Positions 38,404-49,580 are shown, numbered from the stretch's first letter. The stretch: DNA of 64,000 nt from Isochrysis galbana (GCA_018136815.1 CM030931.1:8482557-8546556); one strand, 5' to 3'. The notes: generated by a model from the letters alone, not told the origin. Made by a program: numbers and translations.

Positions 38404-39764
38404 ATGCGCGGCTCGCTGAGCGTCGAGGGCGTCCCGCGCGAGCAGCTGCCGCTGCTGCCCGCGGAATGGGTCGAGGTAGTGGCCCACCTGCGGCGGCGCG
38501 AGGGCAGCCTCGACGAGGACATCCACCTACTGCAGTGGGCGCTCTATTGCTCCATGCACGCTGTGGATCTGAAGGCAGCCCTACGGCTGAATCACTTTGG
38601 AGAAAGGGAAGAATACTGGGCCGAGCGACGGCTGCTTGTGCTTGCTGCGGCCCTGCGCAATGTGGCCGGTGGTGATATGCTGCGCCTCCGGCTCGAGCAG
38701 AATACATCGTCTGCTGCGCTGACTGCCGGTGGTGGCGCGCATCGCCAGGGCATGCCTTGGGTGAGTGCTGGCGCCCCTCTCTCCCCCTCGTTCTCTCAGT
38801 GGGCATGCGAGGTTTCCGAAATGTGCCGCAAATCGCGCTCCTGGCCGCTGCCATCGACATGACCCAGCCCGAGAGCCCCGCGCACCCACCAGCAGCCCAG
38901 TCTGCTGCCTCTCCCGGGCAGTCCCTCTCTGCTCTGCGGTGGGGGAGCAAGGGAGAGAGAGGGAGAAGTTGAGTGGGAGGTGGTGGAACTGGTGCCGGAC
39001 CTGGAGTCGGTGGTGGATAGGGATCTGTCGAGTGAAGAGCACCGCGCGGATTCTTTCTTCAAGCCCCAGTATGCCGCGCCTGAACACACACCCGCCACTG
39101 CGCTCGCTCAGGCCTGCAACGGCGAGGCGGAGGAGGAGGTGGAGGTGGAGGTAGGTAGGGAAATGGCAATGGTGTGTGACTTCACAGGCGAAGGGCACAG
39201 CGTGAATTGTGCGCTCACAGAGCATCCAGAATGGCCCATCGCTTCTACTGGTTTCGCTCCGGCCTACAATGAAAGGGCGTTGGAGGACGTGGAAGTGGAA
39301 GTGATGGGGATGGAGTCGGATGAGGATGTGCAGCCGGTAGAGAAGGATTTGGAGTCCATCGAGGCGGGGGTTGGCGATGACGGAAGCTGCAAGCTCACAT
39401 CGCAGCATACATCTACTGAGCACGCCTCAACCGTCCTCGCCTGGTTCTGGAATGAGGAGGTGGAAGAGGAGGTGGAAGAGGATGTGGCGTTGGAAGTGGA
39501 GATGTGGAGGGAGGCGGCAGTGGCACGTGAGGCGGAGGGGAGTAGAGGCGTTCACCATGGCACGAGCTGTGTGCTCCCAACACAGCCTAAGCTGCCGACC
39601 GCTCCCGCTAGGCTCGCTGAGGTCTGCGATCGCCAAGGGTTAGAGGAAGTGGAAGTCCAGGTGGTGGGGTTTGAATCGGATGAGGACGTGGAGGCCATCG
39701 AAAAAGAAGTCATTGGTGGCGCGAGCCAAGCACTCGCGCTCCAACCTACAACTGCCAAGGACAC
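38404..39764 (+). CDS. Acidic repeat protein, truncated by gap (exons 38404-38760, about 38974-39764)
   Basis: Exon 1 (119 codons) gives a helical domain, MRGSLSVEGVPREQLPLLPA, then LLQWALYCSMHAVDLKAALR, ending in ..GMPW at a canonical GTGAGT donor. Exon 2 joins in phase 0 at ...TTGAG|TGGGAGGTG and continues open into the N run. It contains a roughly 150-residue repeat seen about twice: EEEVEVEV, then a VEVMGMESDEDVQPVEKDLE or VQVVGFESDEDVEAIEKEV block, with Thr/Pro/Ala linkers and Glu/Val runs. Not recognised; the C-terminus lies in or beyond the gap. Confidence 0.55.
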
Positions 39765-39864
39765 NNNNNNNNNNNNNNNNNNNNNNNNNNNNNNNNNNNN
39801 NNNNNNNNNNNNNNNNNNNNNNNNNNNNNNNNNNNNNNNNNNNNNNNNNNNNNNNNNNNNNNNN
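39765..39864. other. Assembly gap, 100 N
   Basis: Exactly 100 N, the usual placeholder for unknown length. The plus-strand gene on the left and the minus-strand gene on the right both run open into it, so both 3' ends are hidden. Confidence 1.
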
Positions 39865-41218
39865 TAGGAGCTGTCTCATGTTGATTGACATCGCCATCGC
39901 TCGACAAAGTACGTGCATATCTATCGCAAAGACTGGGATGGTATGCGCACATACCAGCAGAGGATGCGACGTCAGGGGTGCTCAAAATAGGAGTGCACAC
40001 GCCGGTGTGCACCACTCCATCAATGCCAACCTGCTCCTTCAACATCTCACTGCCAACGCCTGCCCTCGTTTGCACCATTGAGTCTACCGCACTCGATGGT
40101 TCCTGTATCAGAGAGTCTGTTTTGCCTGGCTCTGGCTGTATTTGCACGCCTTCTGCGCACGAGCTCTGTTCTGCCTGACCCTTGCTGCACGCCGAAACGG
40201 GTTCGCTCTGAGCCACATTGGACCTGCCAGCGGCTGAAGTACTCTTGTTCTCACAAGACGGTGTCATCAAGAGCTTGAGCATCGTTGAGGCCAGCCACTC
40301 TGCGTTCTCTATGCTTGGCAATGCACCATAAGCGTAGACGTACGCTCCATGTCCTGCTCCTTCAATACGCTCTGGAGGCAGTGCTTTTTCCGCAGCCGCC
40401 TTCAATGCCCCCTCAAGCCAACGGCTTGATGTTGCGCCCACACAAGAGCACACTCCGTCACCAGGAACGAGAAGAGGCTTCTCATCCATCTCCTGTAATG
40501 GCCGAATGCGTTGTTTGGGAACGCGCACATGTGATTCACCGAGATGGTTAGCCCAGGCGGCCACAATAGACTGCGCCCGCTCGCCCGCCGGCCCAAAGTA
40601 AACTGCGTAGCTACGTTTGGCACTAGAGCGCACTTCTTTCCGCCAACCAGGCGGTAGATCCCGCTGGGCGAAGATGCCGCTCCTTGCCTTACTCTCGACT
40701 TGAGAATTGTCTCCCGAAGCGATAGCATTGCCGTCCGAAGCGGCTATCACGGCGTCCGCCGAGCTGCGAGTCGAAAGCAGCTGCTGGCTCGGCATATTAT
40801 CAGCTGTGACACCCATGCAATCCTCTTCATCACTGGAATCGCATCCGTCCCATGCAGCCAATCCATTATGCAATCGCCACGCCTGAACAACAGAGCTCAC
40901 CCGCTCCCCTGATGGCCCCAAGTAATGTAATGTGCTTGAGCGTGCCACACTCATGTGTTTGGCCCTTGCCTTCTTCGTGGGCTGGCTCGCGCCTTTCGAC
41001 TTTGGCACATCAGGGTCAAGGACCCACCCGGGAGGTAGGCCACCGGGCCTGATAGCAGTTGCAGTAGTAGAAGCCTTCTCCGTCGCACACAAGGCTTCTC
41101 GGACCGAAGGCGTGCTGGTCTCGGAGTGTTTTCCCGTGGTTGATGACGTGCATGCACCTTCTCCTGTATCATCGCTCGGAGTGGATAGTTTTCGCATGGA
41201 CTCTCGTGCTCTTTTCAT
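39865..41218 (-). CDS. Tandem MBD-like (methyl-CpG-binding type) protein, C-terminus lost in gap
   Basis: About 450 residues from ATG 41218. Two modules share LPPGW...(V/Y)YxGPxGERxxSxVxAW: GGLPPGWVLDPDVP with LHYLGPSGERVSSVVQAWRL (about 56-115), and DLPPGWRKEVRSSAKRSYAV with YFGPAGERAQSIVAAWANHL (about 185-230). LPPGW followed by a YxxPxG(E/K)xxxS strand is the core of the MBD/TAM fold, so DNA- or chromatin-binding is likely. Arg residues in the DNA-contact loop of true methyl-CpG readers are only partly matched. The remainder is Ser-rich and disordered. Confidence 0.55.
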
Positions 41219-41689
41219 CGAGCGGAAACGGCGCTCATTCGGATCAATGAAGGTCTTGCAAACCTACCAGGGATGGGGCACTGATGGGTGACGCGTTGCT
41301 CTCGCCGCGCAGCTCACCTTTCTCTACCGCTGCCCACCGCGCCTGGCCCCACGTATCGCGCACTTCAGGTGAGGAAGGAGTCTCACCTGCACGGTGCCCC
41401 CTTCTCTCGTGCACGTCCGCTTGAGCACCTTCCAACCGTCACCAAGCTCGGGTACGTCCTCGACCAAGGACGAAGAGGCAGGCACTGGCTCGCTCATCAG
41501 GATCTAAATCTCTTCCCTCGTGCTCTCCTCGTCCCTCGCCTCTCTCTTCCTCTCTCTCTCTCTCACTCTCCGGTCTGCCCTCTCGCGCGCTCTGCCGCCG
41601 CCTCACTGGACACGGCACGTTTGGCGCCAACCACTTTTGTAGATTTTTCTTGTATAGTTTTCTTGTCTTTACTGCCGGAGCAGCCAAAT

Positions 41690-41994
41690 GCCAAATGGCT
41701 TCTAAGATGTAAGATGTCCCGTAGGTACCTAATACCTACGGGGTTTTCAGCCTTGACCTATGCATAGTACTATGCATAATACTACGGAAATGCTATAGGT
41801 ACTACGGAGGCTCGGGCCGCCTCGATGGCCGTAGAAGCCTGCGTAATATGAGAATATGAGCGTAGGTACTCCAATATGAGCGTAGGTACTCCGTAGTCCG
41901 TAGTCCGTAGGCTGCGTAGTTGGTGCCGGTATGTAATAAGACCTCACAAAGACCCAAACATCGAAGTAAAGCCGTACCCTGCAGCCTATGCATG

Positions 41995-41998
<4 letters not shown>
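41690..41998 (+). repeat. GTAGGTACTC/CCGTAG short-repeat patch
   Basis: AATATGAGCGTAGGTACTCC occurs twice in tandem (41851-41890), followed by CCGTAGT repeats (41890-41910). TAGGTACCTAATACCTACG and ACTATGCATAATACT are palindromic. Non-coding. Confidence 0.6.

Positions 41999-42042
<44 letters not shown>
41999..42042 (+). repeat. (TC)n tract, left of LINE
   Basis: About 22 TC units ending exactly at the AACTATTTTTATAAGTAGG LINE 5' end. Confidence 0.95.
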
Positions 42043-42045
<3 letters not shown>

Positions 42046-42892
42046 TATTTTTATAAGTAGGAGGCCAATGGGGGCCTCGCGCCCCCCTCTCGCCATCGCA
42101 GACGCCCCCTGGGTGGGCCTGCACAACCAACCTCAGCCCCTGCCTGCTGGCAGGGGCTGAGCTGACACCAATCTGGCCCAGACCTTCGCCGAGCGCGCGC
42201 CGCGCGCCGCACGCACTCGCCTGCACTGGCCCTCGCTCGTACTGACCCCCCTCCTCACCACTGAGCCACAGACCACCGAGGCCGCCAGGAGGGCACCCAG
42301 GGCCAGCGAGGCGAGCGAGGGAGAGGCAGGAGAGGCCAGGGGCACTGCCCCAGCCTCCACTGCCCCCTGAGCTGCCCTGGCTGGCCCTTTGGGGGACCCC
42401 GAGGGGCCCCCCAGAAGGGGGCCATGGCGCGCGCCATGCAGCACACGCCCGTAGGAGAACGAAGAGAATGACGGGAAAAGAACGACAAAAAAACCGACAC
42501 GATCCGGCTCGAGAATAGGTAAGACAACCGCCCGTTTACGGTGTATTAACGGGAGGACACCCTGCGCGGCAAGCAAACACCGCGAAAGTGCGGCAGGGGA
42601 CGAAGAAAGGCCGAAGGGCGGGGGCCGAGACCCCCCGGGGACAATATAAGATAGTTCAGAAGGCGTTTCACGTTTGTCTGCCACAGGAATATCCAACAAC
42701 AGGTCTGCCCCAGCCCGCCCCTTGCGCTTGGCCCGTCGTAGTGCACGCGGCCCCCCCCCCCCGATACCAAAGACAAAGGAATGAAGGGGGTAGTGTAAAG
42801 GGAGTGAGTGTTCTGGGGTATAGGCGATGGCGTGAGTCGGTACCGTGAGTGCGTGGTCTTTATAGCTGGAGGTAGTAGCCTGGATCTTCAGA

Positions 42893-42897
<5 letters not shown>
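42043..42897 (+). mobile_element. Composite 5'-3' LINE inserted in (TC)n
   Basis: Starts with the AACTATTTTTATAAGTAGG hairpin and the CAATGGGGGCCTCGCGCCCC 5' module. It then passes into LINE 3' UTR (CAACAGGTCTGCCC, GGCCCGTCGTAGTGCACG, GATACCAAAGACAAAGGAAT) and ends GGATCTTCAGATGTTT at 42897. All of ORF2 is missing, leaving an 855-base element that resembles a LINE-derived SINE. It is flanked on both sides by TC repeat, so the insertion site was almost certainly a (TC)n microsatellite. Confidence 0.75.

Positions 42898-42978
<81 letters not shown>
42898..42978 (+). repeat. (CT)n tract between two LINEs
   Basis: About 40 CT units. The tail of the left LINE runs into it and the next LINE starts at its last base (CTC|AACTAAC). 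Confidence 0.95.
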
Positions 42979-42981
<3 letters not shown>

Positions 42982-43450
42982 TAACTTTATAGTTGGTCGC
43001 CATGGAGCGCGCCGCCGCTCCCCACCTCTCCTTCGGGCCCCCCGCCGCGGGAGCCCCCCCAGTACCCATGGAGCTGTCGCTGGCGAAGCGACCGCGTCCG
43101 CCTGCAGAGGCCGAGCAGGTGAGCGCGACCCCGGTCGCGCCGCACGGCCCGTGGCCCTGGCCACACCCAACAAGGCAGCCATGCTGGCTCGTTGGCTCAC
43201 CCCATGGTGGGCCACATGCTGTGGAGCACAAAGAGCCAGCATCAGACGAGAAGAGCCAAGCATCCACTGGGCATGCCTTATGGCAGAGGCCTCTCCCACC
43301 CCGGGGACGGCCGCGCTGCCCCGGCAGCGCGGCCTGAGACCGGGTGGCCCTTATGGGCACAACACCAACAACAGCCAAGAATTTCTTCAAGAATCGTATC
43401 AAGACACAGGCCCACCAGCACAACACAACAAGATAATAATAATAATAAAA
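42979..43450 (+). mobile_element. LINE 5'-end copy (AACTAACTTTATAGTTGG type)
   Basis: Begins AACTAACTTTATAGTTGGTC and GCCATGGAGCGC; the ORF1-like frame reads MERAAAPHLSFGPPAAGAPP and VPMELSLAKRPRPPAEAEQV. It is nearly identical to the minus-strand copy starting at 50857, including CCGCACGGCCCGTGGCC and GGGTGGCCCTTATGGGCACA. It ends in an ATAATAATAATAA run (43432-43448) rather than poly-T. Confidence 0.7.
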
Positions 43451-43452
43451 CA

Positions 43453-44370
43453 ACTGAGCGTTAGTACCACTACTCCCACTAGCCCGGTACTATCACGACA
43501 CCCTCAGCGCACTTGCCCGCACGCCTTGAAGTGGTGGCACAGACACATACACATATGCATCCCTTCAAATCTCCCCCTCCCTTGTCGCCTGCTTACCCCT
43601 CACCTGGCTTACCTCCTTGCGTGCTCCTCGCGTTTTTAGGCCAAGTCGAGCGTTCAGGTAGCGCCGGTGCAAGGAACCGCCCCCTTGTGTGACCCTGATT
43701 CCCCCTCAGGTGTTGGCCGTTGGATTATATCGTGGCGCTATGTTACTTCGGTCTTCATCAACTCACTTAAGGGGTTTCGAAAGATTCCCTCCTTATTCCT
43801 GTGCGTAACTGTCGCCCCCGTCGGATCGCCTGTCGCCCCGTCGCTCTCTTGTCGGCATTCTCTTCCTTGTTCGGTCTGTCAGTAGGTTCCTGTGCGTTCC
43901 GTGGGGGGAGGAACCACCCATCCTCCTGGCATGCCTGATGGCTTGCCAGGAGCACACTGCCCTGCTGACCCACTCTCGCACTGACAGGCACGCCTGGTTC
44001 GCTCGTCCTGGCCCCTCGTGGCCAGCCCATCGCTCCAACCCCCCCTCCCCCCCTGGTCGACAGGCAGACAGGTGCAGATTGGGGGCCCCTGAGGCTCAGG
44101 AGCGCCAGCGAGGGAGAGGCAGGGGAGGCCTGGGCCCAGCCCCAGCCTCCTCTGCCCCCAGAGCTGGCCTCTAGGAGCCTCCAGGGGTCGCCAGGGGCAG
44201 CTGCAGGCCTGCCGCAGGCGCGCCATCTCGCGCGTGCCTGCAGGAGAGGGGAGAGAGAGCGCGGAGAAGGGGGTGGGCGGAGCGAGAGCTCCGCTCACTG
44301 AAAAATAGGTAAGTCCCGCACCTGTTTACAGGATAAGTCGGGGCTGAGGCCGCCGCCCACTCGGAGACAC
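43453..44370 (+). mobile_element. Chain of dispersed repeats: short repeat, family B, family C
   Basis: 43453-43540 is the CTGAGCGTTAGTACCACTAC repeat. 43570-43890 is family B (CCCTGATTCCCCCTCAGGTG, TTGGATTATATCGTGGCGCT), also at 56330-56690 and in reverse at 23550-23990. 43895-44370 is family C, also at 8935-9620. No intact gene in any of them. Confidence 0.6.
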
Positions 44371-44840
44371 AGGAGGAAGGGGGGGAATGATCACCGGGGG
44401 GAGGCGCGGGCCACCGGACCATATCTAAGCCCTTCACCCCTATCCCCCTAGTAGTGCACGGGGGGGGTCGCCTTATGGCGGGGGGAGAAGGGCCGGGGGA
44501 GTGGGGGGTGTAGTAAGTTTTCCTACGTGAGTAGAAAGTAGAGGGTCCACGGCCGCGTGTGCGGTGAGACTATTAAAAGGTTTAATTTAATCATGCCAAA
44601 TGGTAGAGCATGAGGATGACCGACAGGCCCCCCGGAGGGAAATTGGAGCCTGAGGGGGGGGGGGGGCACGGTGAACCAAGTACAAGTATAAACTTAGTTG
44701 CCAAAAGACCAAAGAACAAGGTCTGGAATATCTAAAGAATGGCTGTAGCTGGCTCGTCTCTCCGAGGACGGAACGAACCATTATGCAGCGCCACACGCAC
44801 TCTCGCACTCCCCGATCCAGACTGACGATTGCGAGGAGCG

Positions 44841-46310
44841 TTAGCACGAAAGTGCCTCCGTTCTATTACGACGGGCTTTCCGAGCCACTTTCGAACCCGC
44901 AATCCTTGTCAGTGCCTTTTGCAACTGCCTCAACGACATTCCGCCGCCATTGTAGACCTCATCGACCCCACAAGTACGTCTAGACCGAGAGAGCATGAAT
45001 ATCACGTCCCATAAAGCCTCTTTCACTACTTCCACGCCAGAGTCCGTCCAAGACAACGAGGAGCCGCATGCCTTCCTTGCATCCTCATCAACGTCCGCCC
45101 GGTCAGCAAGAGCGTCGAGCGCCAACAACAGCGGCTGGGCCAATTCGGCTGACGCGAACTGTCGTGAATCGATCTGCCGTTCGGCGTAAGCACCGTACGC
45201 CCTGAGAGCAAACGCTGCATGTCTCGCCGTATCTAGCTCACCTCGGTTGTGCAAGTTAGGATCTTCGCATAGCATTCGCTCAACATCAATAAGAGCAAAT
45301 GGATCTCGTAATATCCACCGACCAGCCATAAGGCCATCAAGTCCTGTCAATACAGCGTCTGAGGCAGCGGCCATGAGGTCGTCGGGGCCTCCAATGCCGC
45401 CATTGAGTGTTATGCGCAAGTGCGGATAACTCGAGGCCAACATGCTGGCCCATTGTGGCCGTAACGGCGGCACTTGGCGGTTTTTCAGAGGAGATAGAGT
45501 GAGGACTGCTGAGCGAGCATGAAGGATGACATGCGAAGCGCCCGCCCCTTCACATGCCTGCACACGAAGCAGAGGTGGAACCACGGGGAGGGAAGTGAGC
45601 TTAGCTTCTCGGTTTGTCCGCCTCTTTCAATACTTTCCGTTTGTACAAAGACCACATGACTATTTATGGATTTCTGGAGACTGTCGGATCCGTGTGGCCC
45701 CAAAAGTGCAACGCTCAAATGTTCGAATGCCCGGCTTGTGCCGGAGGCAGCGTCGTACAATTCTCACAAAGTCATCGAGAGCTTCGAATGAATCATCTGG
45801 GATTTGGCCCTCACCATTCAGCTCTTGATGTGCATTGACGCGGCACTTGACTGAAACGACACGCCCGCCAGCAGCATCGCGGATAGCAGAGAGACAATCA
45901 CAAGCCAGCTTTGGCTGAAGCATTAGCGCCGCGCCGTACGGCGCCAGTCCGCTCTGGACGGTGGGGCAGCCGCAATTGAGGTTGATCTCGTCAAAGTCAA
46001 ACAGAGCGATCGCAGCTGCTGTCGCCTTCCACAGCTTTTGCGGATCGGAACCACCCAGCTGTAGCACAACTGGAGACTGGTGATCCGATCCGATGAAGCG
46101 GCGTACAAGCGCCTCCTCGGAGATGAGCAGGTCGTCTGCCTTCTCCATCTCCGTCCAGAGCACAGCAGATTGACTCAGCTCCCGAAGAAAGAAGCGCAGG
46201 TGTGAGTTGGTGAAGCCCTGCATTGGCGCCACATGGAAGCGGAGGGCAGGTGGCGTCGCGCTCGACGCGCTGCCACAGGCACATGCCCCCATCAGCAGCG
46301 GCGCCAGCAT
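44841..46310 (-). CDS. tRNA-dihydrouridine synthase, DusA type (exons 46310-45759, 45557-44841)
   Basis: 422 residues after a 201-bp intron (GTACGA...GTGTGCAG, phase 0, VRI|ACEGAGASHVILHAR); this donor gives exactly the DusA spacing between DDF and HAR. FHVAPMQGFTNSHLRFFLRE binds FMN; INLNCGCPTVQSGLAPYGAA holds the catalytic Cys; SVKCRVN, HARSAVLTLSPLKNRQVPPL and NGGI are the remaining FMN/tRNA motifs, and the SPxxNRxxPPL loop is specific to DusA (U20/U20a). The enzyme reduces uridine in the D-loop with NADPH and FMN. The DusA subfamily is bacterial and algal/plant-organellar, so an organellar or endosymbiont-derived origin is likely. The N-terminus is short for a transit peptide, and an upstream exon is possible. 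Confidence 0.87.
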
Positions 46311-46826
46311 CGAGAGCCCTCGAGGCAGGACTGCAGAAATACCGGGTCAATCTGGTGGCGGCGTCTTCAACGGCGAGACCCGACGAGAAGTGGGTCCCTC
46401 CAGCTAAGAGCAGCATTGGTAAAGTAGCTCTATTATAGATCTTGACCAGATTTTGTTTTCTTCCACAAAGATGAGCGGGGCTCCGCCTGCAGCTCGCCGC
46501 CCTTGCTTCACGGGAGAAGCCAAGAATAGCCTGCCTCCCACCGCAAGGTGTGCGACCACTCGTGACTGCTTCCCCCGCCGGCCTCATCCTCTCTCTTCTT
46601 CAGGGCGCCTCAGGGGCATCCTGACACTCCCACAACCCTTCTCGCGAGAAGAGTCGGTGGTAAAAGGAAAGGTAAACATGGCGGGCCTCGCCGCCTAGAC
46701 GTCGGGCGTGGTGTGGTAGCTGGTGAGGCGGCTCACGCTGCTGCATCGCTGCAGCCGCAGCCTGATCTTTCTGTGCTCCCTTTCTTTGCTCCTTGTGCCA
46801 ATTGGGCCCTTCAGCACCGCCGGACC

Positions 46827-47354
46827 ATGATGCTTGGGCTGGCTTCTGCTGTGCATCGGGCCCATGCCCGGGAAAATGCAGTGAGGGCAGGGTTTGATGA
46901 CAACGAGACCATCTTTGGCCGGATTCTGCAGGGACAGGTCCCTGCGGAGATTATATACGAGGACGAGCTTGTGCTCGCCTTCCTAGATATCAATCCCGCA
47001 AGCACCTTGCATGCCCAGATCATCCCCAAGCAGAGAATACGGAATGCGGACGCGTTAACCTCGGCAGACATTCCTCTCCTGGACCATATGGTCAGAGTTG
47101 CTGGACAAATCGCTGCCGCCAACGATGTGGCAGACTTCGACGCGGCAAGGTGTAACGGGACGCTCTCGCTAGGGTTTCACCTGCCTCCCTTCCGAACCGT
47201 TGATCACCTGCACATGCATTACATCTGGCCGATGGAGAAGCGGAGTTGCATTGCAAGGATCAAACATCCACATCCTGACGTCTTCTGGAAGATCTCTCCG
47301 GAAACGGCGAAATTGAATGCTTTAGCAAGGAACCAGTCCAGCAGAGAATCTTGA
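46827..47354 (+). CDS. HIT-domain protein, HINT3-type
   Basis: 175 residues from ATG 46827 (MMLGLASAVHRAHA). NETIFGRILQGQVPAEIIYE, then DELVLAFLDINPASTLHAQI, is the HIT core. LGFHLPPFRTVDHLHMHYIW carries the catalytic histidine triad in the form HLHMH, preceded by the GFHxPPF(x)TVxHLHxH context typical of HINT3/aprataxin-like HIT proteins and not of HINT1. It should hydrolyse adenosine phosphoramidates or similar AMP conjugates. The frame stays open upstream to 46713, but with no ATG. Confidence 0.85.
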   Translation: MMLGLASAVHRAHARENAVRAGFDDNETIFGRILQGQVPAEIIYEDELVLAFLDINPASTLHAQIIPKQRIRNADALTSADIPLLDHMVRVAGQIAAANDVADFDAARCNGTLSLGFHLPPFRTVDHLHMHYIWPMEKRSCIARIKHPHPDVFWKISPETAKLNALARNQSSRES

Positions 47355-49106
47355 ATATGAGCACACGGCAGCCTATTCAGCTGCGAGAAGCACCGACAGC
47401 ACTTATCATCAACTTTATCAGGTAGTCAAATCCTGATAGCATGGTATTGAATGAAGAAATGGCCTCATCAACACATAATTACGGGTAGAGGAATCTGTAG
47501 TAACTTTTGCTACAGTGTAGTTAATTGCTCGGCAAAGGTATAACAAAGGTTCATACATGGTAGATGGGCGTCATGTTGGCTACTTGAGAGCTTGTTGTCC
47601 CTGAGCCTTGAGTCGTTGGGCCATATAAATGCTGGATGCGCTTGATCATCCATCTCACTAAAGCCAAGGCTCAATCAATCCTTTCTTTCTTTTCGCATCG
47701 TGGCGGAGACCTACCTTGTCATTGTCATCAGTACCGCCAAACCGAGGACAACTGCTCGGCAGTGTGAGTTTTATTTTTGCATCAATGCAGCGGTCATATT
47801 CCAATGCCCAATGGAGGGGAATGACAACGACAACGAAACTAGATGCTATAGATGTTCTTCCCACTAGAGACTCTAACTTGAGGCTAGAGATATTCTTGAT
47901 CCTGATCATGAGAGCGATTCTCTCACTCCGAAGGCAAATTAATTAATGTTATATCCTAGCCGACAGCCGACCAACCCCACTAGCCCTAGCCACTAGCTCA
48001 TTGGACACAACTTTTCAGTCCCGGAATCCCGTCATGCCTGACGAGCCAGGTGCCCGAGTGATGCCGGGGGGAAGGGGCACTGCCCACTGCCCCCTCCCCT
48101 CGATATTTGTCGCCCTCCTCCAGTGCACGCACCGACCCTGCGCACCCTAGCGCGCCCTCTCCTCGAGGCGGAAGTGCGAAAGGAGGCTTGTGGGGGGTTG
48201 TAGCAGACGACTGGGGGACTGGGGATGGCTCAGGCGCGTGCGTGCGTGCGTGCTTGACTCGTATTGACTCGTTGGCTCGGGGTATAGACTCGGAAACTCG
48301 GGTGGACTCGCTGGGGAACGCGGAGGGACTCGATCGACGAACGAAGTTGCTACAAAAACACTCACGAGAAACCCAAAACCCAACGACCTTGGACCTTGGG
48401 TGTGGATGTGGATGGAGCAGTGGATCTTTATTTGCCATTGTATGAAGATGAACACGGGGGGTGGGGAGAGACGAGGAGGGGCCAGGGGACGTCGAGCGCG
48501 GGCCGTGGGTATGCACTGGAGGCGCGGTGGGCGGTGGCGGTGGCGGTGGGCGGTGGGACCAGGCGGGCAGGTGGGGCGCTCGGGTAAGGGTGTGAACTAG
48601 GTCTAGGTAGCCTGGTACCAATATACCAAGATACCCCCCCCCCAAAAAGGCCTACCACTATCTACCTAGGTAGAGCTCAGCCACTACCACTATCTACCTA
48701 GGTAGCAAATATGCTACCAAGGCTGCTACCAACCTACCAAGGGTTACCAAACAAGGTACCTACACCTACGACGTGGCTAATAGGGCGGTGCCGCCCGGAC
48801 CGCGCCCACGCCGCGGCTCGCTACGCGCTACGCTCGCCTCCTGCTGCCAATACACATATACCTATACACATACATGACATATATTCTTGTTGAAGTGATT
48901 GCACTAGATGTAGGTAGTGCACACCACAGACCCACAGACGCCTCCACAACCTTCTTCAACCTTCAACCTTGACCCCCACCCCCACGCTTCTCGCTCCGCG
49001 ACAACAGGCACCACGCACGCACGGAGAACGCATGCACCGTGCCCGCACGCACGCACTACAATCCACACAAGGAAGCCATGAAGCTACCCACACGCGCGCG
49101 CAGCGA
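47355..49106. other. Intergenic region with short palindromic repeats
   Basis: No convincing gene. TACCACTATCTACCTAGGTAG occurs twice (48651 and 48686) and CTACCTAGGTAG is itself a palindrome; CTACCAA and TACCAA units fill 48715-48765. GACTCG-rich repeats lie at 48255-48335. Confidence 0.45.
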
Positions 49107-49580
49107 TCAGGGAGCGTTGGCAGCTGCGAGCAATGCATGCTCCAACGTCTCGTCGTTCTGCTTCGCCTTAAGGTCGTCGTGTAGTTTGTAGTTTGCCTGC
49201 TTGCCTGCCTTGCTCAACATGCGCTCCACGGCTGCCGACGACGCTGGCCGATCGAGATATTGGCGCGCCATCTTGCACAGAGTTGGAAGGCCGCGTGGGC
49301 GGGTGCGGTCTGCGGGCTTGTTGTGGTCGCGGGCCTTCCACCAGGCAAGCACATCCAAGTCCAAGTTTGACGCCCTAGGTAGGGAGGTTCATGTACGACA
49401 AGCTCATCCTCGAGAATTCGTCCTCTTCGTTTTCCAAGTTGGACAACTCCTCCGCGTCTGGCGTCTGGCGCGAGGGGCACGGAGAAGAAAGAGCTGATGG
49501 CACCTGTTGCGGCGGCCTCTCGCGCATTAGCAGCATGGGCGGGGAGGGCGGCGGTGCTAGCAGCGGGCAGTGCGGGCACC
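49107..49580 (-). pseudogene. hAT transposase C-terminal domain, frameshifted
   Basis: The last frame (49364-49107) reads LDVLAWWKARDH, LPTLCKMARQYLDRPASSAA and VERMLSKAGK to a stop. This is the hAT dimerisation region (DxLxWWK, PxLxxMAxxxLxxPxSSxxxERxFS). Upstream, RILEDELVVHEPPYLGRQ is in another frame, so there is one frameshift near 49370. The ERMLSKAGK box differs from CERVFSLL of the two elements at 2993 and 34085, so this is a different hAT lineage. Confidence 0.7.
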
